Below, in pieces: positions 25,078 through 32,970 of a stretch of 38,184 bases of DNA. This stretch comes from CAYQUC01 sp964514215 (GTDB lineage: Bacteria > Pseudomonadota > Gammaproteobacteria > UBA6429 > Thiohalophilaceae), in assembly GCA_964514215.1 (NCBI GenBank), contig CAZEPW010000034.1:1-38184 (forward strand), read 5' to 3'. Each line of letters opens with the position of its first letter. The first letter of the stretch is position 1. The position numbers were made by a program, and so were the translations under genes. The notes under the pieces were generated by a model. That model saw only the letters and a list, made by a program, of their open reading frames with translations. It made no database searches and had not been told where the DNA came from.

Positions 25078-26772
25078 ATGAGCAATATTAAAGTTTTAAT
25101 AGTTGATGACGATATTACAAATCGTTTGGTGTTGAAAGCGATGTTGGCTAAAGATGGCTACGATATTGTTGAAGCAGAAAATGGTCAACAAGCAGTAGAT
25201 GTTTATAATGAACAAGATTTAGACTTGGTATTAATGGACGTTATGATGCCTGTTCTTGATGGTTACGAAGCGACAAAACTAATCAAAGAAAAGACTACTG
25301 AAAAATTTATACCCGTTATATTTTTGACAGCCATGACAGATGAGGATGCATTAGTGAAATGTGTTGAATCTGGTGGAGATGATTTTTTAACGAAACCTTA
25401 TAATAGGGTGATTTTACAAGCGAAAATTAAAGCATTAGAAAGAATTGGAAAGTTGTATAAACAAAATTCTGATCAAAAAGATATATTGTCCATGTATGTG
25501 GACCGGATGGAACGTGATCAGAATGTTGCTGAGAAGATTTATTCCAATTTGATGGGGCAAAGTGAAAAAGATCCTCGTATTATAGAATATTTACATCAAC
25601 CTGCGGATAAATTTAACGGCGATTTAGTATTGTCATTAAAAAAACCAGGTGGAGGGATTAATTTATTGGTTGGTGATTTTACTGGTCATGGTTTAGGTGC
25701 GGCTATAGGTGCACTACCTGCTGCGGAAGTATTTTTAGGTATGACGGCTAAGGGATTTTCTATTAGTGAAATTATTGTTGAAATAAATAGTCGCTTAAAA
25801 AAATTATTGCCAACCGGAATGTTTTTAGCCGCAGTTTTGGTTGATGTAGATGAAAAAGAACAACGAGTTTCTATTTGGAATGGTGGATTACCTGAAATGT
25901 ATGTTTTTAGTTCTGAAGATAAGAAAATATCAGACGTTGTTTCATCATCGTCAGTGCCATTAGGTGTGCTCGATTCTAATTCACTTAATATCACGGAAAC
26001 GACTTTAAAGTTAAATTCTGGTGATAGTATTATTATTCACTCAGATGGGGTTATTGAAACAGACAACCCTGAAGGCGAATATTATGGCTCTGAACGATTG
26101 GAAGCTTTAATTGAGTCATCGGTACCAAAAGGAACTTTAATAAATGATGTGATTACATCGGTGTTGGAGTTTAGAGGTGATGAGATTCAGAAAGATGATC
26201 TGACTGTTGTGCAATTTAAATTTGATTGGGAATTCTTAAATAGCGTAGAAAATGATGCTGTTGCATCGGGTCGTTATAAAGCATCATCATCGTGGAGTTT
26301 TAATTTAGAATTTGAACATGATACATTAAAACATACCGATCCTGTTCCGTTAGTAATACAGGTATTAACAGAAATACAGGGTGTTGAATCCCATAAGGGT
26401 AATTTATTTACTATATTATCTGAGTTAATTGTTAATTCGCTTGATCATGGTGTTTTGGGACTCAGTTCATCTTTAAAGGCCACTGCTGATGGTTTTTTAG
26501 AATATTATCAACAACGTGAGAGCCGATTAAAAGAATTAAATAGTGGATGGATTAAAATAAAGATTAGTAATTCACCAACCGATAATGGTGGGGCGATCAC
26601 GATTCGTGTGTCTGATAGTGGTGGTGGATTTGATTTTTCAAAGTTTATACAAGATAAAAATACCAAAAAAGGGAATTCTGGTCGTGGTTTATATCTTATA
26701 GACGAACTTTCTTCAAAGGTGAATTATGATAGTGATGCGAATTTACTTGAAGTTATTTATGAATGGGAATAA
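25078..26772 (+). CDS. Response regulator with PP2C phosphatase and RsbW-like kinase domains (HsbR-like)
   Basis: A 564-residue cytoplasmic regulator with three parts. REC (1-120): acidic Asp10-12, phospho-acceptor Asp54, Thr84 and Lys106. SpoIIE/PP2C phosphatase (about 180-380): metal-binding Asp182, Asp200 (GDFTGHG), Asp323 (HSDGV) and Asp373-374 (KDDLT). HATPase of the anti-sigma type (about 420-564): N-box with Asn453 in ELIVNSLDHG, Asp513 in SDSGGGFD, and GNSGRGLYL. So one protein can both phosphorylate and dephosphorylate a STAS partner, the balance set by REC phosphorylation. This matches the Pseudomonas HsbR plan. The cognate histidine kinase is not in the window. The start is ATG 25078, with no clear ribosome site. 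The end abuts the HTH-REC gene. Confidence 0.9.
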   Translation: MSNIKVLIVDDDITNRLVLKAMLAKDGYDIVEAENGQQAVDVYNEQDLDLVLMDVMMPVLDGYEATKLIKEKTTEKFIPVIFLTAMTDEDALVKCVESGGDDFLTKPYNRVILQAKIKALERIGKLYKQNSDQKDILSMYVDRMERDQNVAEKIYSNLMGQSEKDPRIIEYLHQPADKFNGDLVLSLKKPGGGINLLVGDFTGHGLGAAIGALPAAEVFLGMTAKGFSISEIIVEINSRLKKLLPTGMFLAAVLVDVDEKEQRVSIWNGGLPEMYVFSSEDKKISDVVSSSSVPLGVLDSNSLNITETTLKLNSGDSIIIHSDGVIETDNPEGEYYGSERLEALIESSVPKGTLINDVITSVLEFRGDEIQKDDLTVVQFKFDWEFLNSVENDAVASGRYKASSSWSFNLEFEHDTLKHTDPVPLVIQVLTEIQGVESHKGNLFTILSELIVNSLDHGVLGLSSSLKATADGFLEYYQQRESRLKELNSGWIKIKISNSPTDNGGAITIRVSDSGGGFDFSKFIQDKNTKKGNSGRGLYLIDELSSKVNYDSDANLLEVIYEWE

Positions 26773-26777
26773 GTAGA

Positions 26778-27383
26778 ATGTCACAATATTCATTAAAAAG
26801 ATCAGGGTACATGACTCCTAACGAAGTTGCAGAGTTATTGTTAGTTTCACCTATAACAGTTCGACAATGGGCTCAAAAAGGGCTAATTGATGCTGTTATG
26901 ACACCGGGAGGACATCGACGATTTACTCGTGATGCGATACAAGCGTTTGCGCAAACACGGGGTTTAAATTTGAAGTGGCCAGACGATGAAGAAGAGGTAA
27001 CGCGAATTTTGGTGGTTGATGATGATACTCAGCTAAATCAATTTTTACGTGAGTTTTTAGAAAATCAACCAATCCCGGTGATAACTGAGTCAGCTATTAA
27101 TGGTTTTGATGCTGGAGTAAAAGTTGAATCATTTAAGCCTCATGTTATCTTACTTGATTTAATGATGCCGGGCCTAGATGGTTTTGAAGTGTGTCAAATA
27201 ATAAAAGAAGATCCTCAAAGAAATAGCATTAAAGTTATAGCCATGACGGGCTATCCGACAAGTAAAAATGTGCAGCGGATTAAAGAAGCTGGTGCGGTTA
27301 CTTGTTTAAACAAGCCATTAGATACAAAGTTACTTCTTTCTGCTATTGGTTTGGTTGACCGACGTCGTTCAATGAAACATTAG
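26778..27383 (+). CDS. MerR-type helix-turn-helix protein fused to a response-regulator receiver
   Basis: A 201-residue regulator. Residues about 11-58 form a MerR/excisionase-type winged helix (MTPNEVAELLLVSPITVRQW, then TPGGHRRF), and residues about 75-195 a REC domain with Asp81-83, phospho-acceptor Asp127 (LLDLMMPG), Thr157 and Lys179. The DNA-binding-first order reverses the usual REC-then-effector layout. I start at ATG 26778, five bases after the upstream stop, with GGGA about nine bases ahead; an ATG at 26763 would add five residues and overlap that gene by 10 bases. Probable output or relay of the preceding signalling module (inference). Converges on the GH100 gene with one base between stops. 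Confidence 0.85.
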   Translation: MSQYSLKRSGYMTPNEVAELLLVSPITVRQWAQKGLIDAVMTPGGHRRFTRDAIQAFAQTRGLNLKWPDDEEEVTRILVVDDDTQLNQFLREFLENQPIPVITESAINGFDAGVKVESFKPHVILLDLMMPGLDGFEVCQIIKEDPQRNSIKVIAMTGYPTSKNVQRIKEAGAVTCLNKPLDTKLLLSAIGLVDRRRSMKH

Positions 27384-27384
27384 T

Positions 27385-28749
27385 CTAGCTTGGCAACATG
27401 TTGAGTAAATTTGGGTTATTGATTAATTTATTGGATAAAATTAACGATGTAGCTGACCAAACTTGATTGGTATTTGATCTTCTGCCAATTAACCGTCCTG
27501 AACGGCTATCATAATATTCTGGCCAATTATCTTGGTATAATTTATCGGTTGCTGTTTTGTAGGCTCGCTCGGCTAAATCACCTCGTCCAGCTTTTAATGC
27601 TGCTGCAACAAAAGTCCACAGTAGTGACGGCCAGTTTCCTCCATTTTGATAAGACCAAGGGGAGTTTTTAGGGTCACTACCGGTTCTAACCTCCCATTCT
27701 AGGCCACTCATTGCAGGAAAACATATTTTTAGTGGCATGCTACCAATTAAATCATTCCAGTTATTTTCATATAAGCGCAAGATTTTTTCAGATTGTAGAG
27801 GTGTCGTTAATCCAAACAATATTGCAAGTAAATTGCCTAGTGAAAAATAACGAAAATCCATTCGACTTGCACCAATATTTCCAACCAAATAACCACTGTT
27901 GTTTGGCAGCCAGTCAACTAACCAATCAGGAATGGATGCAGGATGAATATTAAGTATATTAATACTGTTTACGCCAAATTCTTCGGTGCTGTAGCGGTGG
28001 ATTTCATTTAGTCGTTGTACATCTAACCAATAAAAAATACGAACGTAATTCATTAATGCTTGTTTACGGGTTTTTGCAGTTGCTAGTAATGAATAGTTTT
28101 CGCTTGAATCATTGCCATCAATTAATTCCTGAGTAATTCGCAGAATACCATAAAATAATGATTGAATTTCGATAGGGTGTCCGTAAATACCCATGCGACG
28201 ATCGATCATGGTACATGCATCCGGTACTAACAGTGCGGGACTTACTTCGAAACTGTCTTTTAAGCATAAATGCAATATTTGTTTCATCGCATTTTGAAAA
28301 TCATCGCGTTTTGCTATTTCTTTGTCACCCGTACTTTTGACGTAAATGTACAATAGGATGATCCACCACATCATTGAATCGACCGGAGCAACTCGACCAA
28401 TTGCGCGTTCACCAAAGTCGGCTCGTATTTCTTCTTTGCCATCTTTATTTTTTTTAATGCCAAAACTGGCAGGCATGACTCCGGGTTGAATTTCATGGCC
28501 GGATACAATTCTTTCTTTAGTTCTCAAAGAAAGTACGGTTTCAAGGAAATTTTTTACAATTTCAGTCTTTCCATCAGTTAGAAATACCAGTGCCGATGGC
28601 ACGAAATCTCGAATAAAACACTCATTGTAGTTTTGAGCAGCTAGATCTTCACCGCCAACAGCCGCAACTGTTCCGATGGGTTTATTTTTGTAATAAACAA
28701 TCGATTTTTCGAGTAATCGATACGCGGATTCTAAGGCTTTATCGTTCAT
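27385..28749 (-). CDS. GH100 alkaline/neutral invertase
   Basis: Hydrolyses sucrose to glucose and fructose in the cytoplasm. The 454-residue length fits bacterial and cyanobacterial GH100 enzymes (about 460-490). Family blocks in order: NYNECFIRDFVPSAL, GRVAPVDSMMWW, MIDRRMGIYGHPIEIQSLFY (contains the Asp expected to be the acid catalyst), and LEWEVRTGSDPKNSPWSYQN (contains the Glu expected to be the base). No signal peptide. The start is ATG 28749, with no strong ribosome site. Divergent from the sucrose-phosphate synthase gene across 327 bases, so synthesis and breakdown of sucrose face each other. Apart from invertase, no other activity is well known for GH100. Confidence 0.9.
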   Translation of the reverse strand: MNDKALESAYRLLEKSIVYYKNKPIGTVAAVGGEDLAAQNYNECFIRDFVPSALVFLTDGKTEIVKNFLETVLSLRTKERIVSGHEIQPGVMPASFGIKKNKDGKEEIRADFGERAIGRVAPVDSMMWWIILLYIYVKSTGDKEIAKRDDFQNAMKQILHLCLKDSFEVSPALLVPDACTMIDRRMGIYGHPIEIQSLFYGILRITQELIDGNDSSENYSLLATAKTRKQALMNYVRIFYWLDVQRLNEIHRYSTEEFGVNSINILNIHPASIPDWLVDWLPNNSGYLVGNIGASRMDFRYFSLGNLLAILFGLTTPLQSEKILRLYENNWNDLIGSMPLKICFPAMSGLEWEVRTGSDPKNSPWSYQNGGNWPSLLWTFVAAALKAGRGDLAERAYKTATDKLYQDNWPEYYDSRSGRLIGRRSNTNQVWSATSLILSNKLINNPNLLNMLPS

Positions 28750-29076
28750 AATTTTAAAATTATTAAGGCAATAATCATGCCGTTATTTTGACTAATATAA
28801 ATATACTAGATGAGAAAAATTGAAATGTATCCAATTTTTGGGTTCTAATATTTTTACTAGTTGTAAATCCAATTGATAATTGTTTTGTGAGCCAATTCTA
28901 TATATAAGGCCTTTAAAATCGATATTTTTAATATTTATACTATGATTATATTTATACAAAGTTAGAGTTTATTTATATTGTATTATTATAAATAGGATAA
29001 CTTTAAACATTTCTCTTATTTTTAGATAGTTTTTTCTAACTTAACAAATTATAAGTGCCTATATCACTAATAGTAG
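28750..29076. other. AT-rich divergent control region between the invertase and sucrose-phosphate synthase genes
   Basis: 327 bases, very AT-rich, no coding frame seen. It contains an 8-bp inverted repeat (28815-28822 with 28832-28839, nine-base loop), a short palindrome-like CAATTGATAATTG near 28871, and several TATAAA/TATATA-like hexamers without convincing -35 partners. Promoters for both flanking genes must lie here, but I cannot place them. Confidence 0.5.
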
Positions 29077-31272
29077 ATGAAAGTTAAACACGAAAAACCA
29101 AAATTATATATTGTTTTAATTAGTATTCATGGGCTTATTCGTAACCATGATCTTGAGTTAGGACGTGACGCTGATACAGGAGGTCAAACGTTGTATGTCA
29201 CTGAGTTGGCTCGGGCTTTAGCGGCTCATCCTGCTGTAGGGCGCGTTGATTTATTAACACGCCGAATATCTGATCAAAAAGTTGATATTGATTATCAAAA
29301 GGAAATTGAATATCTTTCGCCTCATGCCCGATTGGTTCGTTTAGATTGTGGACCTAAACGTTATTTGCGAAAAGAAGTGTTATGGCCTCATTTAGACGCT
29401 TTTATTGATAAATCTTTGCAACATATTCGAAGTGCAGGAAGAGTACCGGATATTATTCATGGTCATTATGCTGATGCTGGTATGGTTGGCGCCCAGTTAG
29501 CGGGTTTATTGGGGATACCGTTTGTTTATACCGGACATTCTCTGGGTCATGATAAATTGAACCAGTTGCTGAATAATGGTGTTAATGCTGAAAATATTGA
29601 AAACCGATATAATATTTCACAACGCATTGAAGCAGAAGAAGTTGCAATTGGTTCCGCGGCTATGGTCGTTGCGAGTACTCACCAAGAAATAAATCAACAA
29701 TATGCACGTTATGATAATTATCAAACTAATAGGATGGCGGTGATACCTCCCGGGGTAGATTTATCACGTTTTCATCCGCCAAGGCGTGGTTGTCGATATG
29801 AACGAATAATGACACTATTAAATCCATTTTTATCTATACCGAAAAAACCCATGATAGTTGCAGTATCACGAGCTGATGAACGAAAAAATATTTCATCATT
29901 AATTCGAGCGTATGGTGAATCGACAGAGCTACAAGAATTAGCAAATTTAGTTATTGTAGCCGGTAATCGCGATAACATTAAAGATTTAGATAAAGGTGCT
30001 AGAGACGTACTGACTGAAATATTAATGTTGATTGATGAATATGATTTATATGGTAAAGTTGCTTATCCTAAACACCATCAACCAGATGATATTCCGGATT
30101 TATTTCAGCTTGCATCACAGAATAAGGGAGTGTTTATTAATCCTGCTTTAACCGAACCTTTTGGTTTAACTTTAATTGAAGCTGCTGCAAGCGGTTTACC
30201 GATAGTGGCCACCAATGATGGCGGTCCTAAAGAAATAATAAATTTATGTAAAAATGGCGATGTAATTGATCCTCATGATATTAAGATTATAAGTGCTGCA
30301 TTAAAACATGTCTTGGTTGATCCGAAATGCTGGAATCGTTGGTCTAAAAATGGCATTAAAAATGTTTCACATCATTTTTCTTGGAAAGGACACGTCGACC
30401 ATTATATCCGTGAAATTCAAAAGCGCACACTAACTCAATATCGTAAACGTATTACTAATACCGTGAAGAGTCGGCTACCAATGATTGATAGGTTGGCTTT
30501 TTCAGCCATTGATAATTCGTTGATTGGTGATTTACAAGGATTATCTGAATTAATGTCACGGTTAAAACGCAATGTTAATCATAATGTTGGTTTTGGTATC
30601 GCTACAGGTCGAAGTCTCGATAGTGTGTTACGTTTGTTAAAACAAGAAAATATCCCAATTCCCGATGTTATTATTTCATCTGTTGGTTCAGAAATATATT
30701 ATTATCATATTGGCAAAAAAATGATTGAAGATAAAGGTTGGAAGAAATTAATTAGCTATCGTTGGCAACCAACTGAAATAATTCATTTAATGAAAAATAT
30801 TGATAATGTTAAAATCGCACCTCAAAAAGAACAACGTGAACACAAGATTAGTTATCGAATAAGTAACTTTGATAAAAATTTATTATCGTCTTTAAAAAAA
30901 TATTTACGTCAACATGATATCCATGCAAAAGTAATTATTACTCAAGAACGCTATTTGGATATTTTACCAACGAGAGCATCTAAGGGGCTCGCTATACGTT
31001 ATATAGCGATTAAATGGGGTTTACCATTGGATAGAATTTTTGTGGCGGGTGATGCTGGTAATGATGAGGAAATGTTGAAAGGTGATACTTTGGCTGTTGT
31101 TGTCGCTAATCATAGTAAAGAGCTATTACGCCTTAAAAATAAACCTCGAATCTATTTTGCAGAGAAAGGCTTTGCTAGCGGTATTTTGGAGGGGTTAGAG
31201 TATTATGATTTTTTAGGTGATATTAATCCTCATGATGAAATTATTAACATTCAGTCTGTTGTCGGGCTGTAG
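29077..31272 (+). CDS. Sucrose-phosphate synthase with degenerate C-terminal phosphatase-like domain
   Basis: Makes sucrose-6-phosphate from a nucleotide-activated glucose and fructose-6-phosphate. The 731-residue protein has a GT4/GT-B glycosyltransferase (1-about 465) and a HAD domain like sucrose-phosphatase (about 469-715). GT landmarks: DTGGQ (33-37), HGHYADAG near 126, IPPGVD, and the E-x7-E motif Glu360-Glu368 in NPALTEPFGL. In the HAD domain motif I reads SAIDNS: Ala477 stands where the nucleophile Asp should be, while Asp479 and the later GDAGND loop remain. The domain is therefore probably structural, and the separate phosphatase gene next door fits. Absence of the sucrose synthase N-terminal domains speaks against sucrose synthase. 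The ATG at 29077 lacks a strong ribosome site. Confidence 0.9.
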   Translation: MKVKHEKPKLYIVLISIHGLIRNHDLELGRDADTGGQTLYVTELARALAAHPAVGRVDLLTRRISDQKVDIDYQKEIEYLSPHARLVRLDCGPKRYLRKEVLWPHLDAFIDKSLQHIRSAGRVPDIIHGHYADAGMVGAQLAGLLGIPFVYTGHSLGHDKLNQLLNNGVNAENIENRYNISQRIEAEEVAIGSAAMVVASTHQEINQQYARYDNYQTNRMAVIPPGVDLSRFHPPRRGCRYERIMTLLNPFLSIPKKPMIVAVSRADERKNISSLIRAYGESTELQELANLVIVAGNRDNIKDLDKGARDVLTEILMLIDEYDLYGKVAYPKHHQPDDIPDLFQLASQNKGVFINPALTEPFGLTLIEAAASGLPIVATNDGGPKEIINLCKNGDVIDPHDIKIISAALKHVLVDPKCWNRWSKNGIKNVSHHFSWKGHVDHYIREIQKRTLTQYRKRITNTVKSRLPMIDRLAFSAIDNSLIGDLQGLSELMSRLKRNVNHNVGFGIATGRSLDSVLRLLKQENIPIPDVIISSVGSEIYYYHIGKKMIEDKGWKKLISYRWQPTEIIHLMKNIDNVKIAPQKEQREHKISYRISNFDKNLLSSLKKYLRQHDIHAKVIITQERYLDILPTRASKGLAIRYIAIKWGLPLDRIFVAGDAGNDEEMLKGDTLAVVVANHSKELLRLKNKPRIYFAEKGFASGILEGLEYYDFLGDINPHDEIINIQSVVGL

Positions 31273-31282
31273 TCAGAATCGA

Positions 31283-32137
31283 TTAGTTGGATATTTTTTT
31301 TATTATAGTGTTTATTTTAGCGTCTAAACTTAAATGGTAATAGGCTAAACCTTCTAAAATACCGGAAACATAATTTCCATTTAAGTGATGAAAACCGCCT
31401 TTTGCTTTATACAAATTAAAAGCTAGCCCTGATTCTTCAAAACTGCTAATTTGATTCAAAATATTTTGATGTGCATTTTTAACAATAATCGATGGTATGC
31501 CACTTAAAAAGACGTCAATATCATTGCCGCTATCGCCACAAAAAATAGTGTTGTCATACGAATCACCATTATTATTCATTAAATAATTTACTGCATGTAG
31601 TTTAGAAACTGATTTTGGTAATATATCGATTAAATACAGGTTTTTAATATCATCATAACTAGAAATTATATTTGTATTGACATTAATGGAATTTAGTCTT
31701 TTTTTGATCTCGGTAATGATATTGTCTGAGTTTGTGCCGGAATAATAACTTAATTTATTGATGCTTTGATTTTCATGTTCTTGCAGGTTTAGATCATTAA
31801 TGTCATATAGAAGCTCATGAATGAAATTAATATCCATGCCATTCCAATCGGATTTTATTTCATTTTGCCAATTTAAATCAATAACATATTGCTTGTTGTC
31901 GTGGTAATACATGGTTGCACCAACATCACAAATTAAAAAGTCTGCAATTGGTAGTTTGTAATCAACAATGGCTGTGTTGGTCAATTCAAAATTTCGGCCA
32001 GTAACATAACATAATTGAATCTCATTGGATTGACATAACTCGGTGAAAATGTCGAGTGCACCATCCGATACAGGCTTGTCGCCATTTGGAATTAATGTTC
32101 GATCTAAATCGCTACAAATAAGTATGGTGTTAGTCAT
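31283..32137 (-). CDS. Sucrose-6-phosphate phosphatase (HAD-IIB)
   Basis: Dephosphorylates sucrose-6-phosphate, completing sucrose synthesis. The 284-residue soluble protein has motif I CSDLDRTL (nucleophile Asp10, acid/base Asp12), motif II YVTGR, a cap region with NKLSYY, the Lys in DILPKSVSKLHAV, and motif IV FCGDSGNDIDVF. The arrangement follows cyanobacterial sucrose-phosphatase. Other HAD-IIB phosphatases, such as mannosyl-3-phosphoglycerate or trehalose-phosphate phosphatase, are possible on fold alone; the adjacent synthase decides. It converges on the synthase gene with 10 bases between stops, and is divergent from pgl. The start is ATG 32137, with no clear ribosome site. Confidence 0.82.
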   Translation of the reverse strand: MTNTILICSDLDRTLIPNGDKPVSDGALDIFTELCQSNEIQLCYVTGRNFELTNTAIVDYKLPIADFLICDVGATMYYHDNKQYVIDLNWQNEIKSDWNGMDINFIHELLYDINDLNLQEHENQSINKLSYYSGTNSDNIITEIKKRLNSINVNTNIISSYDDIKNLYLIDILPKSVSKLHAVNYLMNNNGDSYDNTIFCGDSGNDIDVFLSGIPSIIVKNAHQNILNQISSFEESGLAFNLYKAKGGFHHLNGNYVSGILEGLAYYHLSLDAKINTIIKKISN

Positions 32138-32227
32138 ATAATAATGTAATATAATTGTTATATTATAAATTTAGCCTAAATAAATAATTGTTCTCTCTTA
32201 ATAACAAAAAATAGCAGAAAATATTTT

Positions 32228-32959
32228 ATGGATAAAATTGTATCAACCAACTCAGAACAAGTAATTGCTCATGTCGGCAATTCTATTGTAGCACTTGCAA
32301 AGCAGTGCATAACAAATAATGGTAAGTTTACTATCGCATTATCCGGAGGTAGCACTCCAAAATTATTATATCAATACTTAATTAAGGAACAGCAGTTTAA
32401 AACTATCGACTTATCAAAAATTTTTATTTATTTTAGTGATGAGCGTTATGTACCACTTGATGATGAGCGGAGTAATTATAAATTAGCAGTTGATAACTTC
32501 TTAAAGCTTCTTGATATTCCGGAAAACAATATATTTCCGATAGATACAACGTTGGAAAATAAAGTAGATTCAGCAATAAATTATCAAAATATTATTAAGA
32601 CTAATATTTCTAGTAATGAGCGTGGTATACCTGAGTTTGATTTAATTATCTTAGGCATGGGGACTGATGGACATACGGCCTCCCTATTTCCTAAGTCTGA
32701 GTTGGTTTTTGCTAATGATATTTTAGTCGGTGCTTGTTTTCATCAAGAGAGTAAAACGGATCGTATTTCGTTTACTTTTCCTTTGATTAATGCAGCAAAA
32801 AATATTTTTATAATTACAGTGGGCATCGAAAAATACAATATTATTCGAGATATAAAAAAATCGAATAAAAATAATGTAATGGTTTATCCTATTCAATATG
32901 TAAATCCCCAAGGAAATTTGAGGTGGTTCTCTGATACCACCGCGGAATATGGGGTTTAA
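32228..32959 (+). CDS. pgl: 6-phosphogluconolactonase (DevB type)
   Basis: Hydrolyses 6-phosphogluconolactone to 6-phosphogluconate, second step of the oxidative pentose phosphate path. The 243-residue protein has the SugarP_isomerase-fold motifs IALSGGSTPKLLY, IYFSDERYVP and LGMGTDGHTASLFP (the His is the expected catalytic residue). It is divergent from the sucrose phosphatase gene and convergent with zwf (11 bases between stops), so enzymes for consecutive steps are adjacent but on opposite strands. Confidence 0.93.
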   Translation: MDKIVSTNSEQVIAHVGNSIVALAKQCITNNGKFTIALSGGSTPKLLYQYLIKEQQFKTIDLSKIFIYFSDERYVPLDDERSNYKLAVDNFLKLLDIPENNIFPIDTTLENKVDSAINYQNIIKTNISSNERGIPEFDLIILGMGTDGHTASLFPKSELVFANDILVGACFHQESKTDRISFTFPLINAAKNIFIITVGIEKYNIIRDIKKSNKNNVMVYPIQYVNPQGNLRWFSDTTAEYGV

Positions 32960-32970
32960 AGAGTTTACGA

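Noticed and set aside
29077..31272. Sucrose synthase
   Set aside because: It lacks the long N-terminal regulatory region of sucrose synthase and has a C-terminal HAD domain, as in bidomain sucrose-phosphate synthases.
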